From positions 1-27,061 of IMG/VR virus record IMGVR_UViG_3300046009_010605: DNA of 27,061 bases; one strand, written 5' to 3'. Position numbers and translations under genes: made by a program. Numbering within the stretch: the first letter of the stretch is position 1; each line of letters opens with the position of its first letter. Shown one piece after another: positions 19,515-26,021 of the stretch. Under the pieces are notes generated by a model that had not been told where the DNA came from, made no database searches, and saw only the letters and a list, made by a program, of their open reading frames with translations. Source of the DNA: a virus.

Positions 19515-20089
19515 GCGCAGACATTGACATTGACTTGGCCAACCGTGATCAAATACTAAGCTTGATTCGACACACGCCAGCACGGCATACAGTGCAGGGG
19601 CAAACACGCCGCCACAACAGCGGTGTGTATGTCACAGACATTCCGCAAGATCCAGTCAACGGCTGTGCTGCCATAGACTACGAACAGGCCGAACAGCGTG
19701 GTTATTTCAAGATAGACTTTCTCAACATGGGAGTGTATCAATTGGTGCGTGACCAACAACATCTTGATGACATGTTGAGTCAAGAACCTCCCTGGTCAAG
19801 ACTGTGGCAAGATTCAGAATGGACCAAGCAGTTGGTGCATGTGGGCAATTACACAGATCTGCTGGCAGTGATGCGCCCTGACAGTATTGAACGCATGGCT
19901 GCATTTATCAGTATAATTAGGCCAGGCAAGGCGCACCTACAGCGGCAACCTTGGTCACAGGTGTTTGCTTCGGTATGGGATGGGGACAGCAGCAGGGGAT
20001 TTGTGTTCAAAAAATCACATGCTGTGAGCTACAGCATGCTGGTGGCGTTACATATGAATCTGCTCAATCAAGACGTCGTACCAGAGTGA
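19511..20089 (+). CDS. miniature DnaE-like protein (Pol III alpha palm/fingers remnant)
   Basis: This 192-residue protein starts at ATG 19511 in an ATGA overlap. It reads like a condensed DnaE core: 'ADIDIDLANRDQI' (residues 3-15) matches the P-D-x-D-x-D-F strand with two catalytic aspartates, 'GYFKIDFLNMGVY' (64-76) matches the K-x-D-F-L strand with the third (D69), 'IRPGK' (136-140) matches the fingers R-P-G segment, and 'FKKSHAVSYSMLVALHMNLL' (166-185) matches the K-S-H-A-x-x-Y-A helix. The PHP, thumb-like, HhH and OB parts of the usual 1,100 residues are missing. I recall similar small proteins in T4-type marine phages. Whether it polymerises DNA or only binds it is unknown. Confidence 0.7.
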   Translation: MSADIDIDLANRDQILSLIRHTPARHTVQGQTRRHNSGVYVTDIPQDPVNGCAAIDYEQAEQRGYFKIDFLNMGVYQLVRDQQHLDDMLSQEPPWSRLWQDSEWTKQLVHVGNYTDLLAVMRPDSIERMAAFISIIRPGKAHLQRQPWSQVFASVWDGDSSRGFVFKKSHAVSYSMLVALHMNLLNQDVVPE

Positions 20090-20441
20090 TGCTCTTGCGT
20101 TTGGATTTTTTGCGGGTAATATCCAGCAGACTACAGGCAGGACCGTGAATAATTTCAAGATCTTTGTTGACAAAAGTGCGCAACGTGTGCCTAAATTTTC
20201 GCCAGTCTTGGCGCAGGAAAATGTTGATAGGAATGCTTCTATTGCTTTCCCACCACCAAACACTGGCTAGTTCTAGAAATTCTAGTTTGGCATTTTGGTC
20301 TTGTACACTGCCAAAGTCGTATATGGTGGTGACGATGTCGTCCCTGTTTTGTACTATGCCCACGTACTCTTGATTGGCGTAAACGCATAGAGTAATAAAA
20401 GGGTATTTTTCAGTCAGTTTTTCAAACAAAGTGTTGCCCAT
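20064..20441 (-). CDS. conserved T4-type phage protein, function unknown
   Basis: This 125-residue protein starts at ATG 20441 and ends inside the last 26 bases of the mini-DnaE gene on the other strand. Phrases are 'FEKLTEKYPFITLCVYANQE', 'YVGIVQNRDDIVTTIYDFG', 'FLELASVWWWESNRSIPINI' and 'FRHTLRTFVNKDLEIIHGPA'. The 'WWWESNR-IPINIFLR' core is strikingly conserved in my memory of marine T4-type phage proteins, always without a function. It ends in a basic tail 'RKKSKRKSITLVRRLD'. It is a single minus-strand gene in a plus-strand region, with its start 20 bases from the divergent structural gene. Confidence 0.75.
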   Translation of the reverse strand: MGNTLFEKLTEKYPFITLCVYANQEYVGIVQNRDDIVTTIYDFGSVQDQNAKLEFLELASVWWWESNRSIPINIFLRQDWRKFRHTLRTFVNKDLEIIHGPACSLLDITRKKSKRKSITLVRRLD

Positions 20442-20446
20442 AAATA
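20439..20446 (+). promoter_or_regulatory. possible T4-late-type promoter (CATAAATA)
   Basis: CATAAATA differs from the T4 late core TATAAATA at one base. It lies 15 bases before ATG 20462, with GAGGA at 20453-20457 as ribosome site, and precedes a gene that looks structural, as expected for a late promoter. Confidence 0.4.
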
Positions 20447-20461
20447 CGTGTCGAGGATTCT

Positions 20462-21532
20462 ATGTATTCGACACCCGTTTACTTATATCAACAGATTACC
20501 AAAGTGTTATTGATTGACACCGGTGGAGAATATTTCACAGCGAGGTACGACCCAGTGTACGCAAAATATCTAACCATCAACAAGGGTGTTGACAATGTTC
20601 TACTGTTTGAGTTTTTGAATCAAGATCAAAAACCCGTGAACATTTTGGGCAGCACATTCAAATTTCGCCTGCTGAATCAAGCAGGCGACCGTCAACTATT
20701 GGAAAAAACCATGACAGTGTTGAGCACCACACTGGGCAGAGTCAAAGTTGTGTTGGACAGCACCGACACTGACAACATTGTTGCACAGCCTGCCAGCTAC
20801 AGCATTGAGCGCATTCAGGGAGATTATCAACAGGCTGTGTTTGTGGACGACAATGCTGGTGCCAGGGGCTACGCTGATGTTGTAGACAGTGTGTTGCCGC
20901 AGTTTATTCCCAGCGCAGAGCTCACAGTGCCCGATGTGTATGGCAAAAATCAATGGGTAGGTGACAATCCCACCAGTTGGCCAGACTGGGCACTGACCCC
21001 ACAACCACAAAACGCCATTCAGCAGACCGAATTCTACAGCAGCTTTATTCCCACCAATGGCAGCAGCTTTACCACTGTAAAAATGGATTTGGTTGGCTAC
21101 ACTGGAACTGTGAAACTACAGGCTGCAGCCAACTATGAAAGTGTTTGGTATGATGTTACAGAAAGCCGCGAATATCTCAATGAAACCAGCACCATCTTTT
21201 TCAATGCAGTGGGATACTATCCACTGCTGCGAGTGGCTCTAAACAACAGCATTGGTTACGGAGCACAGGCTTCGGCCACAGTGGTTGATGGAGTTGTGAC
21301 CAGCATCACAGTGACCAATCCTGGTTATTATTACCAAGCTGCTCCTTATGTGGAAATTTTGGGCAACGGTGCCGGGGCCAGAGCTGTGGCCACCATTGGC
21401 GGCAACGGCAGCGTGAGCAGCATTGCTGTTGTTGAAGGCGGCAGCGGATATCTGCCAATTCAGTTTGGTAGCAGCATCAGTGCCACAGTGCTGATCACCA
21501 ATGGCAAAGTTCAAAATTTACAATACCGATAA
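20462..21532 (+). CDS. virion structural protein with glycine-rich beta repeats
   Basis: This 356-residue protein starts at ATG 20462 after GAGGA. The N-terminal part ('NKGVDNVLLFEFLNQDQKPV', 'GSTFKFRLLNQAGDRQLLEK') looks like an immunoglobulin- or baseplate-type beta domain that sets a default shape. The C-terminal 120 residues contain about three imperfect repeats with the plan 'A-x-V-x-x-G-x-V-x-S-I-x-V-x-x-x-G-x-x-Y': 'VVDGVVTSITVTNPGYYY', 'GGNGSVSSIAVVEGGSGYLP' and the last 'LITNGKVQNLQYR'. This 'GGSGY-P' repeat is typical of adhesin-like or fibre-like virion proteins of T4-type marine phages. A late promoter-like box precedes it, which fits late expression. Confidence 0.75.
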   Translation: MYSTPVYLYQQITKVLLIDTGGEYFTARYDPVYAKYLTINKGVDNVLLFEFLNQDQKPVNILGSTFKFRLLNQAGDRQLLEKTMTVLSTTLGRVKVVLDSTDTDNIVAQPASYSIERIQGDYQQAVFVDDNAGARGYADVVDSVLPQFIPSAELTVPDVYGKNQWVGDNPTSWPDWALTPQPQNAIQQTEFYSSFIPTNGSSFTTVKMDLVGYTGTVKLQAAANYESVWYDVTESREYLNETSTIFFNAVGYYPLLRVALNNSIGYGAQASATVVDGVVTSITVTNPGYYYQAAPYVEILGNGAGARAVATIGGNGSVSSIAVVEGGSGYLPIQFGSSISATVLITNGKVQNLQYR

Positions 21533-21535
21533 TCA

Positions 21536-21564
21536 TTGTTGACTGTTGTGCATTATGCTATAAT
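21536..21564 (+). promoter_or_regulatory. extended -10 promoter, leaderless arrangement (primase)
   Basis: Perfect TATAAT at 21559-21564 with TGC directly upstream (extended -10). At 17-base spacing the -35 is TTGTTG (21536-21541); a better TTGACT at 21539-21544 is only 14 bases away. ATG 21571 follows the -10 by six bases, and no ribosome site is present. Confidence 0.75.
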
Positions 21565-21570
21565 AGCTAG

Positions 21571-22560
21571 ATGCTAGATGTGCGCAACTATATTCCTGGA
21601 CGACGACGCCAAACTCCGTCGGGCTGGGTCAGTTTCAATGCAGTGTGTTGTCAACATCAAGGACACGACGCAGATCGACGCGGTCGCGGTGGTTTCAAAG
21701 CCACCGATCAGGGCTGGAGTTATCACTGTTTCAATTGCGGATTCAAAGCCAGTTTCATCATTGGACGCACTCTCAGTTACAAGGCACGTCGACTGTTGAC
21801 TTGGCTGGGCGTGCCTGAACAAGAAGTTGAGCAGTTGAATCTTGAAAGTCTGCGACATCGAAGCATACACGGTGTGTTGGATCAACGTCGTCAACTGCAA
21901 GATTCTATTGCAGGCATTGAATTCGAAGAACGCGACTTGCCACCCTTTGCCGAAGCTCTCACCGCCGAACATGACATCCATTGGCAATATCTGCAAAACC
22001 GTTGTGTGCCCATGGACTATCCATATCAGGTTCAGATACAGAATGATGGTGTGCATTGGACCAGACCTCACGTGGTGATTCCATTTACCTATGATCATCG
22101 CGTGGTGGGTTATACCTGTAGATTTTTAGACAACAAACAACCACGTTACATATCAGACACCCAACCTGGCTATGTGTTTGGCATGGACCTGCAGCACGAC
22201 AACTGGCAACAGGTGATTGTGGTTGAAGGCATATTTGATGCACTGTCAATATCTGGAGTGGCTGTGATGCATGCTGATATTTCAGATGCACAAGCTAGAT
22301 TGATACGCAGTTTAGATCGTGACATCGTGGTGGTGCCTGATCAAGATCGCGCTGGACTGGCCTTGATAGAACGTGCAGTGGAGCTGGGTTGGTCTGTGAG
22401 CATGCCTGACTGGCCAGCGGGAGTGAAAGATGTCAACGATGCTGTGATCAAGCTGGGAAAACTGGTCACGCTGCTGACTATCATGCAAGCACGTGAAACC
22501 AGCAAAGTCAAGATTGCATTGAAGCTAAAACGATTGAAAAAAAAGCTAGAACAACAATGA
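21571..22560 (+). CDS. DNA primase, T4 gp61-like
   Basis: This 329-residue protein matches the size of T4 gp61 (342). The N-terminal zinc domain has 'NAVCCQHQGHD' (C26, C27, H29) and 'YHCFNCGF' (C53, C56). The catalytic TOPRIM domain has 'VIVVEGIFDALS' with E219 and 'VVVPDQDRAGL' with D257 and D259 for the two metal ions. It makes RNA primers for lagging-strand synthesis, working with the gp41-type helicase encoded further on. The start at ATG 21571 fits the family's 'TPSGW-SFN' N-terminus. The C-terminus is a lysine-rich helix. Transcription is predicted to begin at the ATG itself. Confidence 0.9.
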   Translation: MLDVRNYIPGRRRQTPSGWVSFNAVCCQHQGHDADRRGRGGFKATDQGWSYHCFNCGFKASFIIGRTLSYKARRLLTWLGVPEQEVEQLNLESLRHRSIHGVLDQRRQLQDSIAGIEFEERDLPPFAEALTAEHDIHWQYLQNRCVPMDYPYQVQIQNDGVHWTRPHVVIPFTYDHRVVGYTCRFLDNKQPRYISDTQPGYVFGMDLQHDNWQQVIVVEGIFDALSISGVAVMHADISDAQARLIRSLDRDIVVVPDQDRAGLALIERAVELGWSVSMPDWPAGVKDVNDAVIKLGKLVTLLTIMQARETSKVKIALKLKRLKKKLEQQ

Positions 22561-22582
22561 ACAGACTGTGGTGTGAATCTTG

Positions 22583-23599
22583 ATGCAAAACTTTTGTGTG
22601 ATTCCTTGGTACAGTCAAGAACTTGATCTGCGCTCAGGTGTAGAAACTGTGTGCTGTTGGATTGATGAGGATATCTCAAGACATCAGTTACAACAGCAAT
22701 TTTTGTCAGGACAACGACCCAGCCAATGCCAAAGATGCTGGCAGTCTGAAAGCCAAGGCATTGAAAGTCGCAGACAGATGGAAAATAGATTCCTTGATTT
22801 CAAAATGAACAGGGATCTAGAATTCTTGGCCCATGATGTTGCACAAGGCCAATCACACATCAACATGTATCAACTGTTTCTTGGCAGCACTTGCAACGGT
22901 GCTTGTGTCACTTGCGGGCCTGAATCTAGTTCATTGTGGAGGTCACTGCAAAAACGCACTGTGAGCATTAGATCGGAAAATACCGCAGTTGACGATCGTT
23001 GGCAAAACTTCTGCAGCACAGTGGATTGGACCGCAGCCAAACGATTCAATCTTTTGGGTGGCGAACCTTTGTTGCTGGACAAAAGTTTTGATGTGTTGCA
23101 AAAACTGTTACAGGCTGGCAACACCGACTGCAGGGTCAGTTTTGTAACCAATGGCAGTGTGACACCTAACAAACATCAACGTGAACTATTCAAACAGTTC
23201 ACTGACATCAGTTGTTGTGTCAGTATTGATGGCATTGGGTCTGTGTACGAGTATTTGAGATATCCATTGAGTTGGTCGGCCATGGAAAAAAATCTGGCGG
23301 TGTATCAAGAAATTTTCAGTGAAGTTGTGGTCAATGTAACCATCAGCAATTTGAATTATCATTTGCGTGAGGAAATTGTGGCTTGGTTGCAGAAAATGCA
23401 ACTAAAACATTTTGAAACCTATGTGAGTGACCCGCCTTGGTTCAACTGTGAGGTAACTCCCGAACATGCTTTGTGGCCTCGATTTGTCCAAGAAATCCAA
23501 ACACAGGACAACATAAAACAAATCAACATTGAAGATTACATGCCAGACATTGCTCAACTTATCCAAGAATCAACAACAGTGCAACACAAAATGTTATAA
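22583..23599 (+). CDS. radical SAM protein with N-terminal twitch-like cysteine region
   Basis: This 338-residue protein starts at ATG 22583 (a TTG one codon earlier is unlikely), 22 bases after the primase gene and without a clear ribosome site. The radical SAM cluster motif is 'STCNGACVTCGP' (C104, C108, C111; C-x3-C-x2-C). Before it lies a cysteine region, 'TVCCWIDED' and 'QCQRCWQSES', typical of twitch/SPASM-like auxiliary-cluster or zinc sites placed N-terminally. Later parts have 'NLLGGEPLLLD' (the GGEP motif), 'VSFVTNGS' and 'CCVSIDG', all usual in this barrel. The substrate is unknown. Its place between primase and helicase genes is unusual for such an enzyme. Confidence 0.85.
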   Translation: MQNFCVIPWYSQELDLRSGVETVCCWIDEDISRHQLQQQFLSGQRPSQCQRCWQSESQGIESRRQMENRFLDFKMNRDLEFLAHDVAQGQSHINMYQLFLGSTCNGACVTCGPESSSLWRSLQKRTVSIRSENTAVDDRWQNFCSTVDWTAAKRFNLLGGEPLLLDKSFDVLQKLLQAGNTDCRVSFVTNGSVTPNKHQRELFKQFTDISCCVSIDGIGSVYEYLRYPLSWSAMEKNLAVYQEIFSEVVVNVTISNLNYHLREEIVAWLQKMQLKHFETYVSDPPWFNCEVTPEHALWPRFVQEIQTQDNIKQINIEDYMPDIAQLIQESTTVQHKML

Positions 23600-23600
23600 T
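23592..23600 (+). promoter_or_regulatory. extended -10 promoter, leaderless arrangement (helicase)
   Basis: TGT directly precedes a perfect TATAAT (23595-23600), an extended -10 element. No convincing -35 is seen at 16-18 bases. ATG 23608 comes seven bases after the -10 box and has no ribosome site. The box lies in the last codon of the radical SAM gene. Confidence 0.65.
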
Positions 23601-23607
23601 TATCACT

Positions 23608-25014
23608 ATGCTCAAAGACTACGGAATTGACGTTCAAAGATTGTTCTTGGAAATGATGTTGGAAGATGCTGCCAGCTATGTGCGAGTGCAGAATATCTTC
23701 AATCCACAGAACTTTGACAAGAGTTTGAGGCCAGCAGCTGAGTTCATTCGAGAACATAGCGACCGCTTCAAGACCATGCCAGACCGCACACAGATACAGG
23801 CCACCACAGGCGTGCGACTTGAGGCAGTGCCGGATCTCAATGAAGGACACTTTGAATGGTTCATGACTGAGTTTGAGTCTTTTACTCGTCGTCAAGAGCT
23901 AGAACGTGCCATTCTCAAGAGTGCAGACTTATTGGAGAAAGGTGAGTTTGAACCTGTGGAGAAACTGATCAAAGATGCTGTACAGATCAGTCTCACCAAG
24001 GATCTAGGCACAGACTTCTGGGCTGATCCTGAAGGCATGTTTAGCAAGTATTTTGATGCAGGAGGTCAAGTCAGCACAGGTTGGCCACAGCTGGACAAAA
24101 TCATGTACGGTGGCTTCAGTAGAGGCGAACTCAACATCTTTGCAGGCGGCTCAGGGTCAGGCAAGAGCTTGGTCATGATGAACATTGCCTTGAACTGGGT
24201 GCAACAGGGCTTGCATGGTGTGTATGTCACGCTGGAACTCAGTGAAGAACTCACAGGGCTGCGTACATCGGCCATGCTCACAAATATGAGCACCAAGGAA
24301 ATACGCAAAGACAAAGAAACAGCAGCACTCAAGGTCAAGATGGTGGGCAAAAAGGCCGGCAGCTATCAGATCAAAGTATTGCCAGCACAGAGCAACATCA
24401 ATGACATTCGTGCATACTTGAAAGAGTATCAGATCAAGACCGGACGCCGAGTTGACTTTATCATGGTAGACTACTTGGATCTCTTGATGCCCGTGAGCGC
24501 CAAGGTCAGTCCCAATGACTTGTTTGTGAAAGACAAGTATGTGAGTGAAGAACTACGTAACTTGGCCAAGGAACTGTCACTGTTGATGATCACAGCATCG
24601 CAGTTGAATCGTAGTGCAGTAGAAGAAATTGAATTTGACCACAGTCATATTTCAGGTGGTATCAGTAAAATCAACACAGCAGACAACGTGTTTGGTATCT
24701 TTACTTCGCGAGCCATGCGTGAGCGTGGCAAGTATCAAATACAGTGTATGAAGAGTCGCTCGTCAACCGGCGTGGGACAAAAAATTGACCTGGAGTACAA
24801 CATTGAAACCATGCGCATTACTGACCTCGCTGAAGATGAACAGTATCAAGAATTCAAAAAGCGAGCACCCAGCATCTATGAAAGTATCAAGGCAAAAAGC
24901 CAGATTACTTCAGACGAACCCAACGCCACTGTGGCTGACGAGCCAGGAAAAATCTCAGCTGACGTGCAATCTGCCAAGCTGAAAACTCTGCTGAATCGTA
25001 TCAAGCAGACATGA
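23608..25014 (+). CDS. replicative DNA helicase, T4 gp41/DnaB-like
   Basis: This 468-residue protein is close to T4 gp41 (475). The N-terminal domain (1-130) is helical, with 'MLKDYGIDVQRLFLEMMLED' at its start. The RecA-like core has Walker A 'FAGGSGSGKSLVM' (GGSGSGKS at 180-187), the 'YVTLELSEE' H1a-like strand, Walker B 'VDFIMVDYLDLL' (282-293), an 'ITASQLNRS' glutamine motif and 'GISKINTADNV'. It would form the hexamer that unwinds the fork and recruits the primase. The C-terminal 60 residues are charged and probably disordered. Its TGA overlaps the start of the second radical SAM gene. Confidence 0.92.
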   Translation: MLKDYGIDVQRLFLEMMLEDAASYVRVQNIFNPQNFDKSLRPAAEFIREHSDRFKTMPDRTQIQATTGVRLEAVPDLNEGHFEWFMTEFESFTRRQELERAILKSADLLEKGEFEPVEKLIKDAVQISLTKDLGTDFWADPEGMFSKYFDAGGQVSTGWPQLDKIMYGGFSRGELNIFAGGSGSGKSLVMMNIALNWVQQGLHGVYVTLELSEELTGLRTSAMLTNMSTKEIRKDKETAALKVKMVGKKAGSYQIKVLPAQSNINDIRAYLKEYQIKTGRRVDFIMVDYLDLLMPVSAKVSPNDLFVKDKYVSEELRNLAKELSLLMITASQLNRSAVEEIEFDHSHISGGISKINTADNVFGIFTSRAMRERGKYQIQCMKSRSSTGVGQKIDLEYNIETMRITDLAEDEQYQEFKKRAPSIYESIKAKSQITSDEPNATVADEPGKISADVQSAKLKTLLNRIKQT

Positions 25015-26021
25015 TTGCGTATGATAAAATACGCGACATACATCTTGAAGCGGCCACACTGTGCAACGCTGCATGTCCTTGGTGTCCGCGCACGTTTTGG
25101 GGATACCCTTACAACGGCGGCTATCCTGAACTATATCTAGCACTGGATCAGGCCAAACAGATCTTCAGTGCGCAGTTCTTGAAACAAATCAAAACTGTTA
25201 GAATCAACGGAAACTTTGGCGACATTGTGATGAACCCCGACGGGGCCGACATCGTTGAGTATTTTCGCAACTGCAATAGCAAAATCAAAATCACAGTAAA
25301 CACCAATGGCGGCGCTCGTGACAAAGAGTTTTGGCAGAGGTTGGCCAAGGCTGGTGCCACGGTAGTGTTTGCATTGGATGGCCTAGCAGACACGCACCAT
25401 CTCTATCGTCAGAACACAGTTTGGTCCACAGTAATTCGCAATGCTGGAATTTTTATTGCAGCAGGCGGAACAGCAGTGTGGCAAATGATCAAGTTCAAGC
25501 ACAATGTTGATCAAATCAAACAGTGCAAAAAACTCAGTGTCGAACTGGGTTTTAAAAAATTTGAGTTAGTAGATCACGGACGAGATACTGCACCGGTGTT
25601 TGACGGCAACGGAAATCTGTCGCATGTGTTGGGGGATTATCAGGGCGAGACCAGTTTTCCAGTGTTGTTTCATAAAAAGCAGACCGATGACGTATTGCTG
25701 CAAGACATTGTGAAAAATCGTCAACCCCGACGCAGAGTGAGATGCGATGCACAGAGAAATCGCAGCATTTATATGGCTGCCAATGGTGATGTCAGTCCCT
25801 GCTGTTGGACAGGCATGTATCCTCGTACCTATGGTCGTGGGCAGTATTACCAAGCTGTGAACAAACAAGTAGCAGCCTTGATGACCAAAAACAATGCTCT
25901 GGAATATTCTTTGCAGGAATGCATTGAATGGTTTGCAGCAGTCAAGACATCATGGCAGATTGCAAACTATGATCAGGGTCGGTTGGTGGTGTGCGATGAC
26001 TACTGCGGATCAAATTTCTAA
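25011..26021 (+). CDS. radical SAM/SPASM-type protein
   Basis: This 336-residue protein starts at ATG 25011 in an ATGA overlap with the helicase gene. The cluster motif is 'TLCNAACPWCPR' (C18, C22, C25), followed by 'VRINGNFGDIVMNPD' where classical members have GGEP, and 'KITVNTNGG'. A C-terminal cysteine region, 'RVRCDAQRN' (C245), 'GDVSPCCW' (C264, C265) and a final 'CDDYCG', is SPASM-like and would hold an auxiliary cluster. Relatives modify peptides, sugars or nucleosides. It differs in layout from the radical SAM at 22583, so the two are not recent copies. Tail-to-tail it overlaps the DnaE gene by 12 bases. Confidence 0.87.
   Translation: MIAYDKIRDIHLEAATLCNAACPWCPRTFWGYPYNGGYPELYLALDQAKQIFSAQFLKQIKTVRINGNFGDIVMNPDGADIVEYFRNCNSKIKITVNTNGGARDKEFWQRLAKAGATVVFALDGLADTHHLYRQNTVWSTVIRNAGIFIAAGGTAVWQMIKFKHNVDQIKQCKKLSVELGFKKFELVDHGRDTAPVFDGNGNLSHVLGDYQGETSFPVLFHKKQTDDVLLQDIVKNRQPRRRVRCDAQRNRSIYMAANGDVSPCCWTGMYPRTYGRGQYYQAVNKQVAALMTKNNALEYSLQECIEWFAAVKTSWQIANYDQGRLVVCDDYCGSNF

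Noticed and set aside
21574-22098. Minus-strand open frame opposite the primase
   Set aside because: The primase zinc and TOPRIM motifs are intact on the plus strand; the reverse product is Thr/His-rich without motifs.
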